Shown: piece by piece, positions 26,048-35,635 of the stretch
Numbering within the stretch: the first letter of the stretch is position 1
How the letters are laid out: every line of letters starts with the position of its first letter
Origin: Zoogloeaceae bacterium
GTDB lineage: Bacteria; Pseudomonadota; Gammaproteobacteria; Burkholderiales; Rhodocyclaceae
Length of the DNA: 53,357 nucleotides
Direction: 5' to 3'
Assembly: GCA_031273565.1 (NCBI GenBank)
Contig: JAISRR010000064.1
Coordinates: forward strand, 1 to 53,357
Translations under genes and position numbers: made by a program
Notes under the pieces: model-generated
The model's input: the letters and a program-made list of their open reading frames with translations, nothing else
Databases searched by the model: none
Told to the model about the DNA's origin: nothing

Positions 26048-26932
26048 ATGCCGCGCCTGATTTTTCTGATCCCCTATTTTGGTGTCTGGCCTTTCTGGAT
26101 GCCGTTTTTTCTGCGCTCCTGCGCTGCCAATCCTGATATTGATTGGCGTATTTTTACGGATTGTCCAATCCCGGAAAATGTGCCGGATAATGTGTATTTT
26201 CAGACCATTTCTTTTGCCGATTATTGCCATTTGGTGGCAGAGCGACTGGAAATTGTTTTCCAGCCGGATAATTACCGGAAACTTTGCGACCTTAAACCGG
26301 CACTGGGATATATTCATGCGGATATTCTGGTCAATTACGATTACTGGGGGTTTGGCGATATTGATCTGGTTTATGGCGATCTGCGCGAATTTCTGACAAA
26401 AATTGATCTGCCGCGCTATGCGCTGTTTTCTACCCATGCCCGACGGGTTTCCGGTCATCTCTGCCTGATGCGCAATACACCGGAAATGCGTATGGCTTTT
26501 ATGTCCTGCAAGGACTGGCGCAAAAAACTTGCGCATCCTGAACACCTGACTTTTGACGAAGGCGCATTCAGCCGCCTGTTCATCCGCCATAAAAACTGGC
26601 CGGAGCCGCTGCGAAAACTGGCGAACAAATGGAATCCCTGGTGGCGAAGAAGCCTGTTCATGGAAACCTGGAGTACGCCGGGCGCGCGCATTCCCTGGCA
26701 TGATGGCGGCCGTAATTTTCCCGACTGCTGGATATGGCGTCAGGGTCGTTTATATAATGACCGCGATGGCGACCGCAGTTTCCCCTATTTTCATTTCGCC
26801 GCCTGGAAATACAATTGCTGGCCCGCGTATGATACCGCGCAACTTTTACCTATCCACACCGCATTTACACCTCTGGAACATGGCAATGCCTTTTGTATTA
26901 CAGCCAGCGGTTTCCGGGAGATTCCAGCATGA
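26048..26932 (+). CDS. DUF6625-type putative capsular polysaccharide glycosyltransferase
   Basis: A 294-residue protein that resembles the DUF6625 family found in polysaccharide loci. It opens MPRLIFLIPYFGVWPFWMPF. It contains ITDCPI-like FTDCPIPENVPDNVYF, DLKPALGYIH and the acidic motif YWGFGDIDLVYGD, reminiscent of the DxD of GT-A transferases. The Trp/Tyr/Phe-rich C-terminal half includes FPYFHFAAWKYNCW. It follows the preceding transferase by 6 bases and overlaps the next gene (ATGA). Transferase activity is inferred from family context and is not demonstrated. Confidence 0.75.
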   Translation: MPRLIFLIPYFGVWPFWMPFFLRSCAANPDIDWRIFTDCPIPENVPDNVYFQTISFADYCHLVAERLEIVFQPDNYRKLCDLKPALGYIHADILVNYDYWGFGDIDLVYGDLREFLTKIDLPRYALFSTHARRVSGHLCLMRNTPEMRMAFMSCKDWRKKLAHPEHLTFDEGAFSRLFIRHKNWPEPLRKLANKWNPWWRRSLFMETWSTPGARIPWHDGGRNFPDCWIWRQGRLYNDRDGDRSFPYFHFAAWKYNCWPAYDTAQLLPIHTAFTPLEHGNAFCITASGFREIPA

Positions 26933-27699
26933 TTTTTTCTGAACAGAGCGACATTACGTTGGTCGTGACCAGTTGCGGGCGCTTTGATTTATTAAAACGC
27001 ACATTGGCGAGTTTTGATGCCTGCAATACCCTGCCTTTGCGTGCCGCATTGATCACTGAAGATAGCGGCGACGAAGCTGTGCGGACGTGTATCCCCGCGC
27101 ATTGGGCGGGGCATGTCACCTTTTTTGTCAACAATCCCCGGCTTGGGCAATTGCGCTCCATCGACCTGGCCTATGGCGAAATCAAGACGGCATGGGTCTT
27201 TCATTGCGAAGACGACTGGGAATTTTATCGACCGGGTTTTATTGAAGATTCGCTGAAGCTTCTGCAAGCACAGCCCAAAGCCTTGCAGGTTTGGCTACGC
27301 AGTGCCGCGCATGATCTGGCGCTGCACAGTCCTTATGTTTCGCATGGCGAACGGCAGATTGTCGCGGGCGTTCCCTGTTACCGGGTTTATTCCAGCAAGG
27401 CTGACTGGCAGGGATTCTCCTTTAATCCCGGCCTGCGACGATTGGCTGATTATTGGCAACACGCGCCTTACAGCCAGTTTGATGGCGAAAAGGATTTGTC
27501 GCGCCTTTACGCTGATGAAGGACGTTACGCCCTCATTTTGGAGAATGACGCTGTGATGCATACTGGCTGGGGAGGGCACGTCGCAATTCCGCATGAACAT
27601 GAGCGACGGAAGAAAATAAAACGTCGGCAGCATCAGAAAATCATGGCTGCCTTGGTGTTGGGTATCGTGGCTGGCTTGATTCTTGGGGGCATATTTTGA
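26929..27699 (+). CDS. Family 2-like glycosyltransferase with C-terminal hydrophobic tail
   Basis: A 256-residue protein from ATG 26929, overlapping the upstream stop by four bases. The GT-A-like N-terminus reads ITLVVTSCGRFDLLKRTLASF, followed by LITEDSGDEAV and a HCEDDWEFY motif that supplies the acidic metal-binding residues near residue 95. After a basic stretch (HERRKKIKRRQHQ) the protein ends in a short hydrophobic helix, AALVLGIVAGLILGGIF. This probably attaches it to the inner membrane close to its lipid-linked acceptor. An in-frame start at 26893 is less likely. Confidence 0.82.
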   Translation: MIFSEQSDITLVVTSCGRFDLLKRTLASFDACNTLPLRAALITEDSGDEAVRTCIPAHWAGHVTFFVNNPRLGQLRSIDLAYGEIKTAWVFHCEDDWEFYRPGFIEDSLKLLQAQPKALQVWLRSAAHDLALHSPYVSHGERQIVAGVPCYRVYSSKADWQGFSFNPGLRRLADYWQHAPYSQFDGEKDLSRLYADEGRYALILENDAVMHTGWGGHVAIPHEHERRKKIKRRQHQKIMAALVLGIVAGLILGGIF

Positions 27700-27707
27700 A
27701 GGAAACA

Positions 27708-28901
27708 ATGAATCATAACAACATACCCAAAACTGCGGATAACAGAATACAGCACTACCTGGCGTTTTGTCTGCTGGCGGTGATACCGGCCTATATTCTG
27801 TCTCCAAGTTTGAAATGGGTCGCGCAGTTTTATTTTGTTTTTATTGCGATTCCCGGATTGTTTTTGTTTTCGAAATGGCGCTGCCATATTCCGCCTTATT
27901 CGACGGATCTGTTTTTATGGGCAGTTTTCTTGTTTTGGTGCGCGTTGAATGGTGCGGTCTTGAGCGCTGATAATGGCGGTCTGCAATATATAAAATATGT
28001 GTTTTATGTCACTTTGTTCATCATTATTTCTGGGCGTCTGGCGTGTCCATGTATCTTTCGTTCCAGAAATGTTGCGTGCTGTTTGTTCTGGGGGTTGATA
28101 ATTTATATTTGCGTTTCATGGCTCGTAAAATGGAAGTATGGAGGCTATATTTTCAAGGAACCCTTACGGGATATGTTGTTGCCTGTTGCAGCCACTACCT
28201 ATACTTTGAGCGGTCTGCTTGCAGCGCTCTTTGCGCTATTGCTTCCGGGGTGGCTGAAATATAGTCGCTGGGTAGAATTATTGGGCGCATTGATTGGCAC
28301 GTTATTTGTACAGGCTTTTCTTTTTCAGAATCGTTCCGGATTGGTTGCCACGATTGTTATTCTTGGAGTTGCCATGGTTGCGAGCGCATACATTTCAGCA
28401 CGGGTTTTCTTGCGTTTGCTTTTGGTGCTGATTACCTCGGCAGGGTTAATGATGGTCATATTGTATGGTATGCCTGATCTTGTCCAGCGAGGGTCATCAG
28501 GTCGCATGGAGCTTTGGAGTAAATATCTTTATGAATGGCAACAATGTGGAATATGGCTGGGTTGTGGTCCTGAATTCAAAAGTACGCTAACGTTTATGCA
28601 GGGCATCCCTATGATGGTGCCACATAATATTTTCTTGTCTTTTGCTGTTTATAACGGATTGGTGGCATTAATATTGTTTTGTCTTATTTGCATCCATGCG
28701 CTCTATACTGCATGGAGGCGTCGCGATCCCTGGGGGGCTTATCTTTTGGCTGGACTGGTTTTCCTGACTTTTGAAGGGGCGGAATTATTTAAACAACCAA
28801 CCACATCCTGGATATTTAGCTTGCTGCCAATAGCGTTGATTTTTAATCCGCAGAAATGTGGTAAAACTCGCGCTCCCGATTTCCTGTATTCCAGGGAATA
28901 G
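27708..28901 (+). CDS. O-antigen polymerase/ligase-like (Wzy/WaaL superfamily) membrane protein
   Basis: A 397-residue polytopic protein with about ten to twelve hydrophobic helices. ATG 27708 follows AAGGAAAC; a TTG at 27696 overlapping the upstream stop is an alternative. A large periplasmic-type loop near residues 255-305 (SSGRMELWSKYLYEWQ then GCGPEFKS) is followed by VPHNIFLSFAVYNGLVAL. The HN-x-F-L element is typical of Wzy_C/O-antigen ligases. It would polymerise or attach lipid-linked oligosaccharide on the periplasmic side. The gene is the most AT-rich part of the window, consistent with a transferred glycan locus. Polymerase and ligase cannot be separated by sequence alone. Confidence 0.83.
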   Translation: MNHNNIPKTADNRIQHYLAFCLLAVIPAYILSPSLKWVAQFYFVFIAIPGLFLFSKWRCHIPPYSTDLFLWAVFLFWCALNGAVLSADNGGLQYIKYVFYVTLFIIISGRLACPCIFRSRNVACCLFWGLIIYICVSWLVKWKYGGYIFKEPLRDMLLPVAATTYTLSGLLAALFALLLPGWLKYSRWVELLGALIGTLFVQAFLFQNRSGLVATIVILGVAMVASAYISARVFLRLLLVLITSAGLMMVILYGMPDLVQRGSSGRMELWSKYLYEWQQCGIWLGCGPEFKSTLTFMQGIPMMVPHNIFLSFAVYNGLVALILFCLICIHALYTAWRRRDPWGAYLLAGLVFLTFEGAELFKQPTTSWIFSLLPIALIFNPQKCGKTRAPDFLYSRE

Positions 28902-29410
28902 TGTTGTTATTCAGGGTAGTGTCGTATTATAGACTGTTAAATATAACAAAGCGGTTTTTACAAAGAAGAATTATAAACATTGTGGGTAGAAAAACAGATA
29001 TGATGCCTGTGCATCTGTTCTCAAGCAAGCTTCGAAATGGCGCAATGTGCACCCTGTGACCTGTTTTCCCATCGTGAAAATCACTATCGCCGGAACCGGC
29101 TACGTTGGACTTTCGCTCGCTGTTCTGCTGGCGTCTGCATTGCGGGTATGTGTCGGCGCGGAATCGTCAAACGCAAGCGCGGTTCAGGCGCGTCGAATGC
29201 GGTTGCGAGGAACCCGCCGAAGCGATCTGGCGCAGCGTCACCCTTTCAGACACCGCAGGAATTCCCTGCCTTCAGGCGGGAGAGCATGTCGAGCCTTGCT
29301 CCGCTGATAAGCATATAAGGATATTGGAGAAAACAAGCAAGACTTGATTCCTGATGATGTGGGACAATCGCGCTTTGCATAGGCGAATGACGCTTGGGGG
29401 CGTCGTGTTT
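28902..29410. other. Spacer with decayed coding remnants after the glycan island
   Basis: This 509-base stretch has no intact gene. About the first 130 bases are AT-rich, with runs such as TTAAATATAACAAA. Base composition then shifts back to GC-rich. A UDP-sugar dehydrogenase-like fragment lies at 29074-29133. Beyond it a frame through about 29347 stays open but resembles nothing I recognise. I see no strong terminator. Confidence 0.6.
29074..29133 (+). pseudogene. Vestigial N-terminus of UDP-glucose 6-dehydrogenase-like gene
   Basis: From GTG 29074 the translation is VKITIAGTGYVGLSLAVLLA, the very conserved opening Rossmann strand and GxGYVG loop of UDP-glucose/GDP-mannose dehydrogenases (Ugd). 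After about 20 codons the similarity stops abruptly; the frame continues with unrelated residues and ends near 29307. The rest of the roughly 390-residue enzyme is absent, so this is a deletion remnant of a glycan-precursor gene at the island's right border. Confidence 0.7.
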
Positions 29411-30493
29411 ATGGGAATGAAAAAACATCGCGTCGGAATTATCGCGCTGGCGTTGGCGGGCCTGCTCTTGCTGGTCGGCGCGACTTACTGGCTGCAACGG
29501 GCTGAACCGGCGACGCTTCGGGGTGACAGCGCTCAGGCGCAGGATGTAACCGTCGTGGAGACGGCGCGGGTGCTCAGCGTGCGTTTTCCGGCGGAGGCGT
29601 CGGCGGTGGGCACCTTGAAATCCAATGAGTCCGTATTGCTGCGGCCCGAAACTTCCGGGCGCATCGAAGCCATTTATTTCAAGGACGGAGAACGGGTTAA
29701 ACGCGGCGCGCTGCTGCTCGCGCTGGACGCGGGCGTGCAGGCGGCGGAATTGCAGCAGGCCAGAGCCAATCTGGCGTTGGCGCAGGCCAATCAGCGCCGC
29801 AACGAAGATCTGTTCCAGAAAAAATTCATCAGCCAGCAGGCGCTGGACAATACCCGCGCCGCCCTGAAAGTGCAGGAAGCGGCGGTGGCGCTGGCGCAGG
29901 CGCGGGTGGACAAGATGCGCATTCGCGCGCCTTTCGACGGCGTGGTGGGCATCCGCAATGTGAGCGTCGGCGATTATGTGAAAGAGGGCGAAGACCTGGT
30001 TAATCTGGAAGACACCGCAATCCTGAAAGTGGATTTCCGCCTGCCGGAAGTTCATTTGAACCGCTTGCGCGTGGGGCAGACTCTGGAAGTGCGTTCCGAC
30101 GCCTTGCCGGACGAAACTTTTTCGGCGCGACTGGCGGCAATCGATCCTTTGGTGGATGTGGGCGGGCGCTCCATCTCCTGCCGCGCCCTGTTGTCCAATC
30201 AGGAAGGTCACCTGCATCCGGGCATGTTTGTGCGCGTGCAGCTCGCTTTCGGCGAGCGCGACACGGTGTTGGCCATTCCCGAAGAAGCGGTGGTGATGGG
30301 CAGCACGCCATCGGTGTTTCGCGTCCAGAATGGCCGCGCGAAAACCGCGTCCGTGCAATTGGGACAACACCGGGACGGACAGGTTGAAGTGCTGGAAGGA
30401 TTGCAGGCCGGCGATATCGTGGTGACCTCCGGGCAACTGAAATTGCGCGACGATCAGCCGGTGCGCTACGGTGAAACGCATGACGTGCTGTAG
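29411..30493 (+). CDS. RND efflux pump periplasmic adaptor (membrane fusion protein)
   Basis: About 360 residues from ATG 29411; the frame is open from 29354, and ATG 29417 is another candidate. A hydrophobic anchor (IIALALAGLLLLVGATYW) lies near the N-terminus. Next come a lipoyl/barrel-sandwich half (GTLKSNESVLLRPETSGRI), an alpha-helical hairpin (about 95-155, QARANLALAQANQRRNEDLF), the second lipoyl half (IRAPFDGVVGIRNVSVGDYV) and a beta-barrel with membrane-proximal domain. This is the standard HlyD/AcrA-type order. It precedes the RND permease by 33 bases. No outer-membrane channel gene is adjacent. Confidence 0.92.
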   Translation: MGMKKHRVGIIALALAGLLLLVGATYWLQRAEPATLRGDSAQAQDVTVVETARVLSVRFPAEASAVGTLKSNESVLLRPETSGRIEAIYFKDGERVKRGALLLALDAGVQAAELQQARANLALAQANQRRNEDLFQKKFISQQALDNTRAALKVQEAAVALAQARVDKMRIRAPFDGVVGIRNVSVGDYVKEGEDLVNLEDTAILKVDFRLPEVHLNRLRVGQTLEVRSDALPDETFSARLAAIDPLVDVGGRSISCRALLSNQEGHLHPGMFVRVQLAFGERDTVLAIPEEAVVMGSTPSVFRVQNGRAKTASVQLGQHRDGQVEVLEGLQAGDIVVTSGQLKLRDDQPVRYGETHDVL

Positions 30494-30526
30494 GAACTGC
30501 GGCTTGTCGCAGCGGGAATCCCATTC

Positions 30527-33500
30527 ATGAAAATTTCCGAAATCTGCATCCAGCGCCCTGTTTTCGCCACCGTGCTGTCGCTGGTGGTGATGCTGCTGGG
30601 GCTTGTTTCTTACGGGCGGCTTGCCGTGCGCGAGTATCCCAAAATCGACGAGCCGATTGTCACGGTTTCCACGACTTACCGGGGCGCGTCGGCAGAGATT
30701 GTCGAATCGCAGATTACCAAGCCTCTGGAAGATTCGCTGGCGGGGATTGAGGGGATCGAGGTGTTGTCTTCCGTTTCCCGCGCCGAACGCAGTCAGGTTT
30801 CCGTGCGCTTCAAGGTGGAGCGCGACCCGGATTCCGCCGCTTCCGATGTGCGCGACCGGGTTTCCCGCGCGCGCGGGCGGTTGCCGGATGAGGTGGATGA
30901 GCCGGTCATCGCCAAGGTGGAGGCGGATGCCGACCCCATCATCCGGCTGGCGTTCTTTTCGGACCGTCATACCCCTCTGGAAGTGAGCGATATCGCCAGC
31001 CGCGTGATCAAGCCAAAGCTGCAAACCCTGCCCGGCATGGCGGAGGTGCGCGTGGATGGCGAGCGCAAATTCGCCATGCGGATCTGGTTGGACAGGGCGC
31101 GTCTGGCGGCCTATCAGGTGACGGTGCAGGATGTGGAGGACGCGCTGCGCCGCCAGAACGTGGAAGTGCCCGCAGGCCGTATTGAAAGCGCGAAGCGGGA
31201 ATTTTCCGTGGTGGCGCAGACCGACCTGCAACGACCGGAGGAATTCGCGGCGATCATCATCAAGACGGTCAACGGCTACCCGGTGCGCCTTGCCGAACTG
31301 GGGCGGGTGGAAATCGGCGCGGAATCCGAGCGCAGCGCCTCGCGTTTCAATGGCATGAATTCCGTATCTTTGGCGCTCATCAAGCAATCCACCGCCAATC
31401 CGCTCGATCTGGCGCACGCCTTGCAGAAGGATTTGCCCCGGATTATCGAGGATCTGCCCGAAGGCATGTCGGTCGCTTATTCCTATGACAACACCACCTT
31501 TATCGACCGTTCCATCCAGTCTGTGTTTTCCACCATTCTGGAAGCCATCGCGCTGGTGATCCTGATCATCTTTTTCTTTCTCCGGAATTTCCGCGCCACG
31601 CTGATTCCGCTGGTGACGATTCCCGTTTCCCTGATTGGCGTCTTTACCCTGATGCTGATCATGGGGTTTACCATCAACACCCTGACCCTGCTGGCGCTGG
31701 TGCTGGCCATCGGTCTGGTGGTCGATGACGCCATCGTGGTGTTGGAAAACATTTTTCGTCATATCGAAAGCGGCATGTCGCGCCGCGAAGCGGCTTTTCT
31801 GGGCGCGAAGGAAATCGGTTTTGCCGTGGTCGCCATGACCATTACGCTGGCGGCGGTCTATGCGCCCGTGGCGTTCATGACCGGGCGCACCGGCAAGCTG
31901 TTTATTGAATTCGCGTTGACGCTGGCGGGGGCGGTGCTGGTTTCCGGTTTCGTGGCGCTGACGCTCTCGCCCATGATGTGCTCGCTGCTCCTGAAGCATC
32001 AGGAAAAACACAATCGCGCCTTCATGGCGATTGAAGGTTTTCTCGACAACATCAGCGCCGCTTACAAACGGGTGTTGGAAGCCTCGCTCGCGCGGCGCTG
32101 GATCATCATGACGCTGTTTCTGCTGGTGGCGGCGGCAAGCGTATTCCTCTTCAACCTCCTGCATTCAGAACTCGCGCCCGTCGAAGACCGGGGCACCATC
32201 ATGACCACTTTTTCCGGGCCGGAAGGCGCGACGCTGGACTATATGAATGTCTATGCCCGGCAACTGGAAGTCATTTACGAAAAAACGCCGGAAGTGGAAC
32301 GCCACAACATCATGGTGGGCGTTCCCATCGTCAACCGGGGCACCGCCTATGCCCGCCTTTCTGACTGGGACGACCGGAAACGCTCGGCGCAGGAAATCGC
32401 CGAAGAAATGCGCCCGCAATTTACCGCCATTCCCGGCATTCTGGCTTTTCCCACCTTGCCGCCCGCGTTGGGGCAAAGCTCGCGTTCGCGGCCTGTGCAT
32501 TTCATCATTGTCAGCAGCGTCTCTTACGAAGAACTGGCGCAGGTCGCGGAAGATTTCATGGCCGAAATCCGCAAAAATCCCGGCCTCAACAATGTCGATA
32601 GCGACCTGAAACTGAACAAGCCGGAATTGAACGCGCATGTCGACCGGGAACGCACCGCCGACCTCGGCGTGCAGGTGGAAACCGTTGGCCGAACCCTGGA
32701 AACCATGCTCGGCGGACGGCAGGTGACGCGCTTCAAGCGGGATGGTGAACAATACGATGTCATCGTGCAGATCGAGGACGCGGATCGCACCACGCCCGAT
32801 GACATCCGCGATATTTACGTGCGCGGCAAAAATGGCGACATGATTCCGCTGGCCAGCCTGCTCTCCGTGCGGGAAACCGTCAGTCCCCGCGAACTCAACC
32901 ACTTCGCGCAGCGCCGCGCCGTGGCGATTACTGCCAATCTCACCCCCGGCTACACCGTCGGCGAAGCCCTGGATTTCATGGAAGCTGTCGCTGACCGGCT
33001 CCTGAAGCCCGGCTATGCGGTAGATTACGACGGGCAGTCGCGGGAATTCCGCCAATCCTCCTCCTCGCTGGCGATTACCTTCCTGCTGGCGCTGGCCTTC
33101 ATCTATCTCGTGCTGGCCGCGCAGTTTGAGAGTTTCCGCGACCCCTTCATCATCATGCTGACCGTGCCGCTTTCCATGACCGGCGCGCTGGCAGCCCTCT
33201 ACCTCTCCGGGGGCACGCTCAATGTCTACAGCCAGATTGGCCTCGTGACGCTGGTCGGCCTGATTACCAAACACGGCATCCTGATTGTGGAATTCGCCAA
33301 CCAGCTTCAAGGCGAGGGCAGGGCGCTCAAACAGGCGGTCATCGAAGCGGCGGAACTGCGCCTGCGCCCCATCCTCATGACCACCGGCGCAATGGTGCTC
33401 GGCGCGCTGCCGCTGGCGCTGGCAACCGGCGCAGGCGCGGAATCACGGCAACCAATCGGCTGGGTCATCGTCGGCGGGCTGCTGTTCGGCACGTTCTTCA

Positions 33501-33562
33501 CGCTTTTTGTCGTGCCGACCGTTTATACGCTGCTGGCGACGAGGAAAGAGGAGGCGTTGTGA
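30527..33562 (+). CDS. RND multidrug efflux permease (HAE1/AcrB family)
   Basis: A 1011-residue inner-membrane proton-driven exporter that forms the pump with the preceding adaptor. It opens MKISEICIQRPVFATVLSL, has the usual 12 hydrophobic helices, and carries two large periplasmic porter domains (about 35-330 and 555-860). TM4 contains the essential acidic pair in GLVVDDAIVVLEN near residue 405. The second half includes GLITKHGILIVEFANQ, with the conserved Lys of TM10. The length is slightly below E. coli AcrB (1049). The substrate is unknown. A long open frame on the opposite strand here is a composition artefact. Confidence 0.95.
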   Translation: MKISEICIQRPVFATVLSLVVMLLGLVSYGRLAVREYPKIDEPIVTVSTTYRGASAEIVESQITKPLEDSLAGIEGIEVLSSVSRAERSQVSVRFKVERDPDSAASDVRDRVSRARGRLPDEVDEPVIAKVEADADPIIRLAFFSDRHTPLEVSDIASRVIKPKLQTLPGMAEVRVDGERKFAMRIWLDRARLAAYQVTVQDVEDALRRQNVEVPAGRIESAKREFSVVAQTDLQRPEEFAAIIIKTVNGYPVRLAELGRVEIGAESERSASRFNGMNSVSLALIKQSTANPLDLAHALQKDLPRIIEDLPEGMSVAYSYDNTTFIDRSIQSVFSTILEAIALVILIIFFFLRNFRATLIPLVTIPVSLIGVFTLMLIMGFTINTLTLLALVLAIGLVVDDAIVVLENIFRHIESGMSRREAAFLGAKEIGFAVVAMTITLAAVYAPVAFMTGRTGKLFIEFALTLAGAVLVSGFVALTLSPMMCSLLLKHQEKHNRAFMAIEGFLDNISAAYKRVLEASLARRWIIMTLFLLVAAASVFLFNLLHSELAPVEDRGTIMTTFSGPEGATLDYMNVYARQLEVIYEKTPEVERHNIMVGVPIVNRGTAYARLSDWDDRKRSAQEIAEEMRPQFTAIPGILAFPTLPPALGQSSRSRPVHFIIVSSVSYEELAQVAEDFMAEIRKNPGLNNVDSDLKLNKPELNAHVDRERTADLGVQVETVGRTLETMLGGRQVTRFKRDGEQYDVIVQIEDADRTTPDDIRDIYVRGKNGDMIPLASLLSVRETVSPRELNHFAQRRAVAITANLTPGYTVGEALDFMEAVADRLLKPGYAVDYDGQSREFRQSSSSLAITFLLALAFIYLVLAAQFESFRDPFIIMLTVPLSMTGALAALYLSGGTLNVYSQIGLVTLVGLITKHGILIVEFANQLQGEGRALKQAVIEAAELRLRPILMTTGAMVLGALPLALATGAGAESRQPIGWVIVGGLLFGTFFTLFVVPTVYTLLATRKEEAL

Positions 33563-33676
33563 GGATTGAAGGAACCATCGGGTAACGACAGCGGCGTTCA
33601 GTGTTTATCGCTCGTTTTAACGGGATTACCGCTTTGGGCATTACAATTGGACTTTGTGAATTTTGAGCGAAAAGAG

Positions 33677-34675
33677 ATGCCAAATTACGTTGTTGTCACC
33701 GGCGCGGCCGGATTCATCGGGTCCAATCTGGTCAGGGCGCTGAACGCGCGGGGCGAGAAGCGGATCATCGCGGTGGATAACCTGACCCGTGCCGACAAGT
33801 TCAAAAATCTGGTGGATTGCGAGATCGTCGATTATCTGGACAAGAAAGAGTTCATCAACCGCATCCAGCACGGCGATTTTGACGGTGAAATTGCCGCTGT
33901 TCTGCACGAAGGCGCCTGTTCCGACACCATGGAGACCGATGGGCGCTACATGATGGAGAACAATTTTCGCTATTCCACCATCCTGCTCGACTGGTGTCTG
34001 GAGCAGGAGGTGCAGTTTCTCTATGCTTCCAGCGGCGCGACTTATGGCGGCGGCGGCGTGTTCCGGGAAGCGCGCCAGTTTGAAGCGCCGCTGAACATCT
34101 ATGGCTATTCCAAGTTCCTGTTCGATCAGGTGGTGCGCCAACGCCTGCCGGATGCCGCCTCGCAGGTGGCGGGGTTTCGCTATTTCAATGTTTACGGCCC
34201 CAGGGAAAATCACAAGGGGCGCATGGCCTCAGTCGCCTTTCACCATTTCCAGCAGTTTCGGGAAACGGGGCGCGTCAAACTGTTCGAAGGGTCGCACGGT
34301 TACGCCAACGGCGGTCAGTTGCGGGACTTCGTGTTCGTGGAAGACGTGGCGGAGGTTAACCTGTTTTTTCTGGAAAACCCGGACAAATCGGGCATTTTCA
34401 ATCTGGGCACAGGGCGGGCGCAGAGTTTCAACGATGTCGCTGTCGCCGCCGTCAACGGCTGTCGGGCGCTGGAAGGCGAAGACGCGCTGTCACTGGAAGA
34501 CATCATCGGACGTGGCCTGCTGGAATACATTCCCTTTCCCGAAGCCCTGAAAGGCAAATATCAGGCGTTCACCCAGGCCGATATTGGTCGTTTGCGCGCC
34601 GCCGGGTACGAAAAATCGTTCGCCCCGGTAGAGGAAGGCGTCGCCCGCTATATACAATGGCTGGCTCAACAATAA
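33677..34675 (+). CDS. hldD: ADP-L-glycero-D-manno-heptose 6-epimerase
   Basis: HldD (RfaD) epimerises ADP-D,D-heptose to ADP-L,D-heptose for the LPS inner core. I start it at ATG 33677 ([19 protein letters not shown], 332 residues); the frame is open from 33566, but that extension is non-homologous. It is an SDR fold with NADP-binding [30 protein letters not shown], the catalytic YGYSK (Tyr-x3-Lys in [11 protein letters not shown]), [18 protein letters not shown] and [12 protein letters not shown]. All are diagnostic of HldD. The start of cysM overlaps its stop (TAATG). Confidence 0.96.
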   Translation: MPNYVVVTGAAGFIGSNLVRALNARGEKRIIAVDNLTRADKFKNLVDCEIVDYLDKKEFINRIQHGDFDGEIAAVLHEGACSDTMETDGRYMMENNFRYSTILLDWCLEQEVQFLYASSGATYGGGGVFREARQFEAPLNIYGYSKFLFDQVVRQRLPDAASQVAGFRYFNVYGPRENHKGRMASVAFHHFQQFRETGRVKLFEGSHGYANGGQLRDFVFVEDVAEVNLFFLENPDKSGIFNLGTGRAQSFNDVAVAAVNGCRALEGEDALSLEDIIGRGLLEYIPFPEALKGKYQAFTQADIGRLRAAGYEKSFAPVEEGVARYIQWLAQQ

Positions 34676-35610
34676 TGCACACGGATTACCACAAGATGTC
34701 CCAACGCCCCGTTTTCAAGATTCTGGAAGATTTTATCGGTAATACGCCCCTGGTCGAGTTGCGCCACCTGTCGGGCGAGCGTAACCGACGCCGCAACAAC
34801 GCAATTCTGGCCAAACTGGAAGGCAACAATCCGGCGGGATCGGTGAAAGACCGTCCGGCGCTGTCCATGATCGCTCACGCCGAGGCGCGTGGCGACATCA
34901 AACCCGGCGATACGCTGATTGAGGCGACCTCCGGCAACACGGGCATTGCCCTCGCTATGGCGGCTGCCCTGCGGGGCTATCGGATGATTCTGGTCATGCC
35001 GGAAAACCAGAGCCTCGAACGGCAGCAAACCATGCGCGCCTACGGAGCCGAACTGGTGTTGACCCCGAAATCGGGCGGCATGGAACTGGCGCGTGACATG
35101 GCGACAAAAATGCGCGACGAAGGCAAGGGCATCATCCTCGACCAGTTCGCCAACCCGGATAATCCGCAGGCGCATTTCGAGAGCACCGGCCCGGAAATCT
35201 GGCGCGACACGGCGGGCAGCGTCACGCATTTCGTTTCGTCCATGGGCACGACCGGCACCGTGGTCGGCGTTTCGCGTTTTCTGAAATCGAAAAACCCGGC
35301 CATTCGGATCATCGGCTGCCAGCCCGATGGCGACAGCCAGATTCCCGGCATCCGCAAATGGTCGGAGGCGTATCTGCCCAAAATTTACGACAAGCGTTGT
35401 GTCGATCAACTGGAATACGTTTCCCAGGCCGAAGCCGAGGAAATGACCCGGCGGCTGGCGCGGGAAGAGGGCGTTTTCGCCGGGATTTCTTCGGGCGGCG
35501 CGCTGGCTGTGGCGTTACGCCTCGCCGACCAGCTCGAAAACGCCGTGATCGTCAGCATCGTCTGCGACCGGGGCGACCGTTACTTGTCGACGGGCGTTTT
35601 TCCCGCGTGA
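34675..35610 (+). CDS. cysM: Cysteine synthase B (O-acetylserine sulfhydrylase)
   Basis: A PLP enzyme that makes cysteine from O-acetylserine and sulfide or thiosulfate. From ATG 34675, overlapping the hldD stop, it has 311 residues; ATG 34696 (MSQRPVFKILEDFIGNTPL) is an alternative. The catalytic Lys is in NNPAGSVKDRPAL, the substrate loop is EATSGNTGIALA, and the phosphate loop is SMGTTGTVVGVSRFLK. The RRRNNAILAKLEGNNPAGSVKDR arrangement and the short length point to CysM rather than CysK. The hldD-cysM order recurs in betaproteobacteria, although the pathways are unrelated. Confidence 0.94.
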   Translation: MHTDYHKMSQRPVFKILEDFIGNTPLVELRHLSGERNRRRNNAILAKLEGNNPAGSVKDRPALSMIAHAEARGDIKPGDTLIEATSGNTGIALAMAAALRGYRMILVMPENQSLERQQTMRAYGAELVLTPKSGGMELARDMATKMRDEGKGIILDQFANPDNPQAHFESTGPEIWRDTAGSVTHFVSSMGTTGTVVGVSRFLKSKNPAIRIIGCQPDGDSQIPGIRKWSEAYLPKIYDKRCVDQLEYVSQAEAEEMTRRLAREEGVFAGISSGGALAVALRLADQLENAVIVSIVCDRGDRYLSTGVFPA

Positions 35611-35635
35611 GCCTGCCCTTTTTCGTCCGCGCGCC

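Noticed and set aside
29134-29347. Open frame after the dehydrogenase remnant as a real gene
   Set aside because: No homology, no ribosome site, and it overlaps the decayed border region.
29246-32164. 972-codon open frame on the minus strand
   Set aside because: It lies antisense to the RND adaptor and permease and is His/Gln/Arg-rich, as expected from GC-rich shadow frames.
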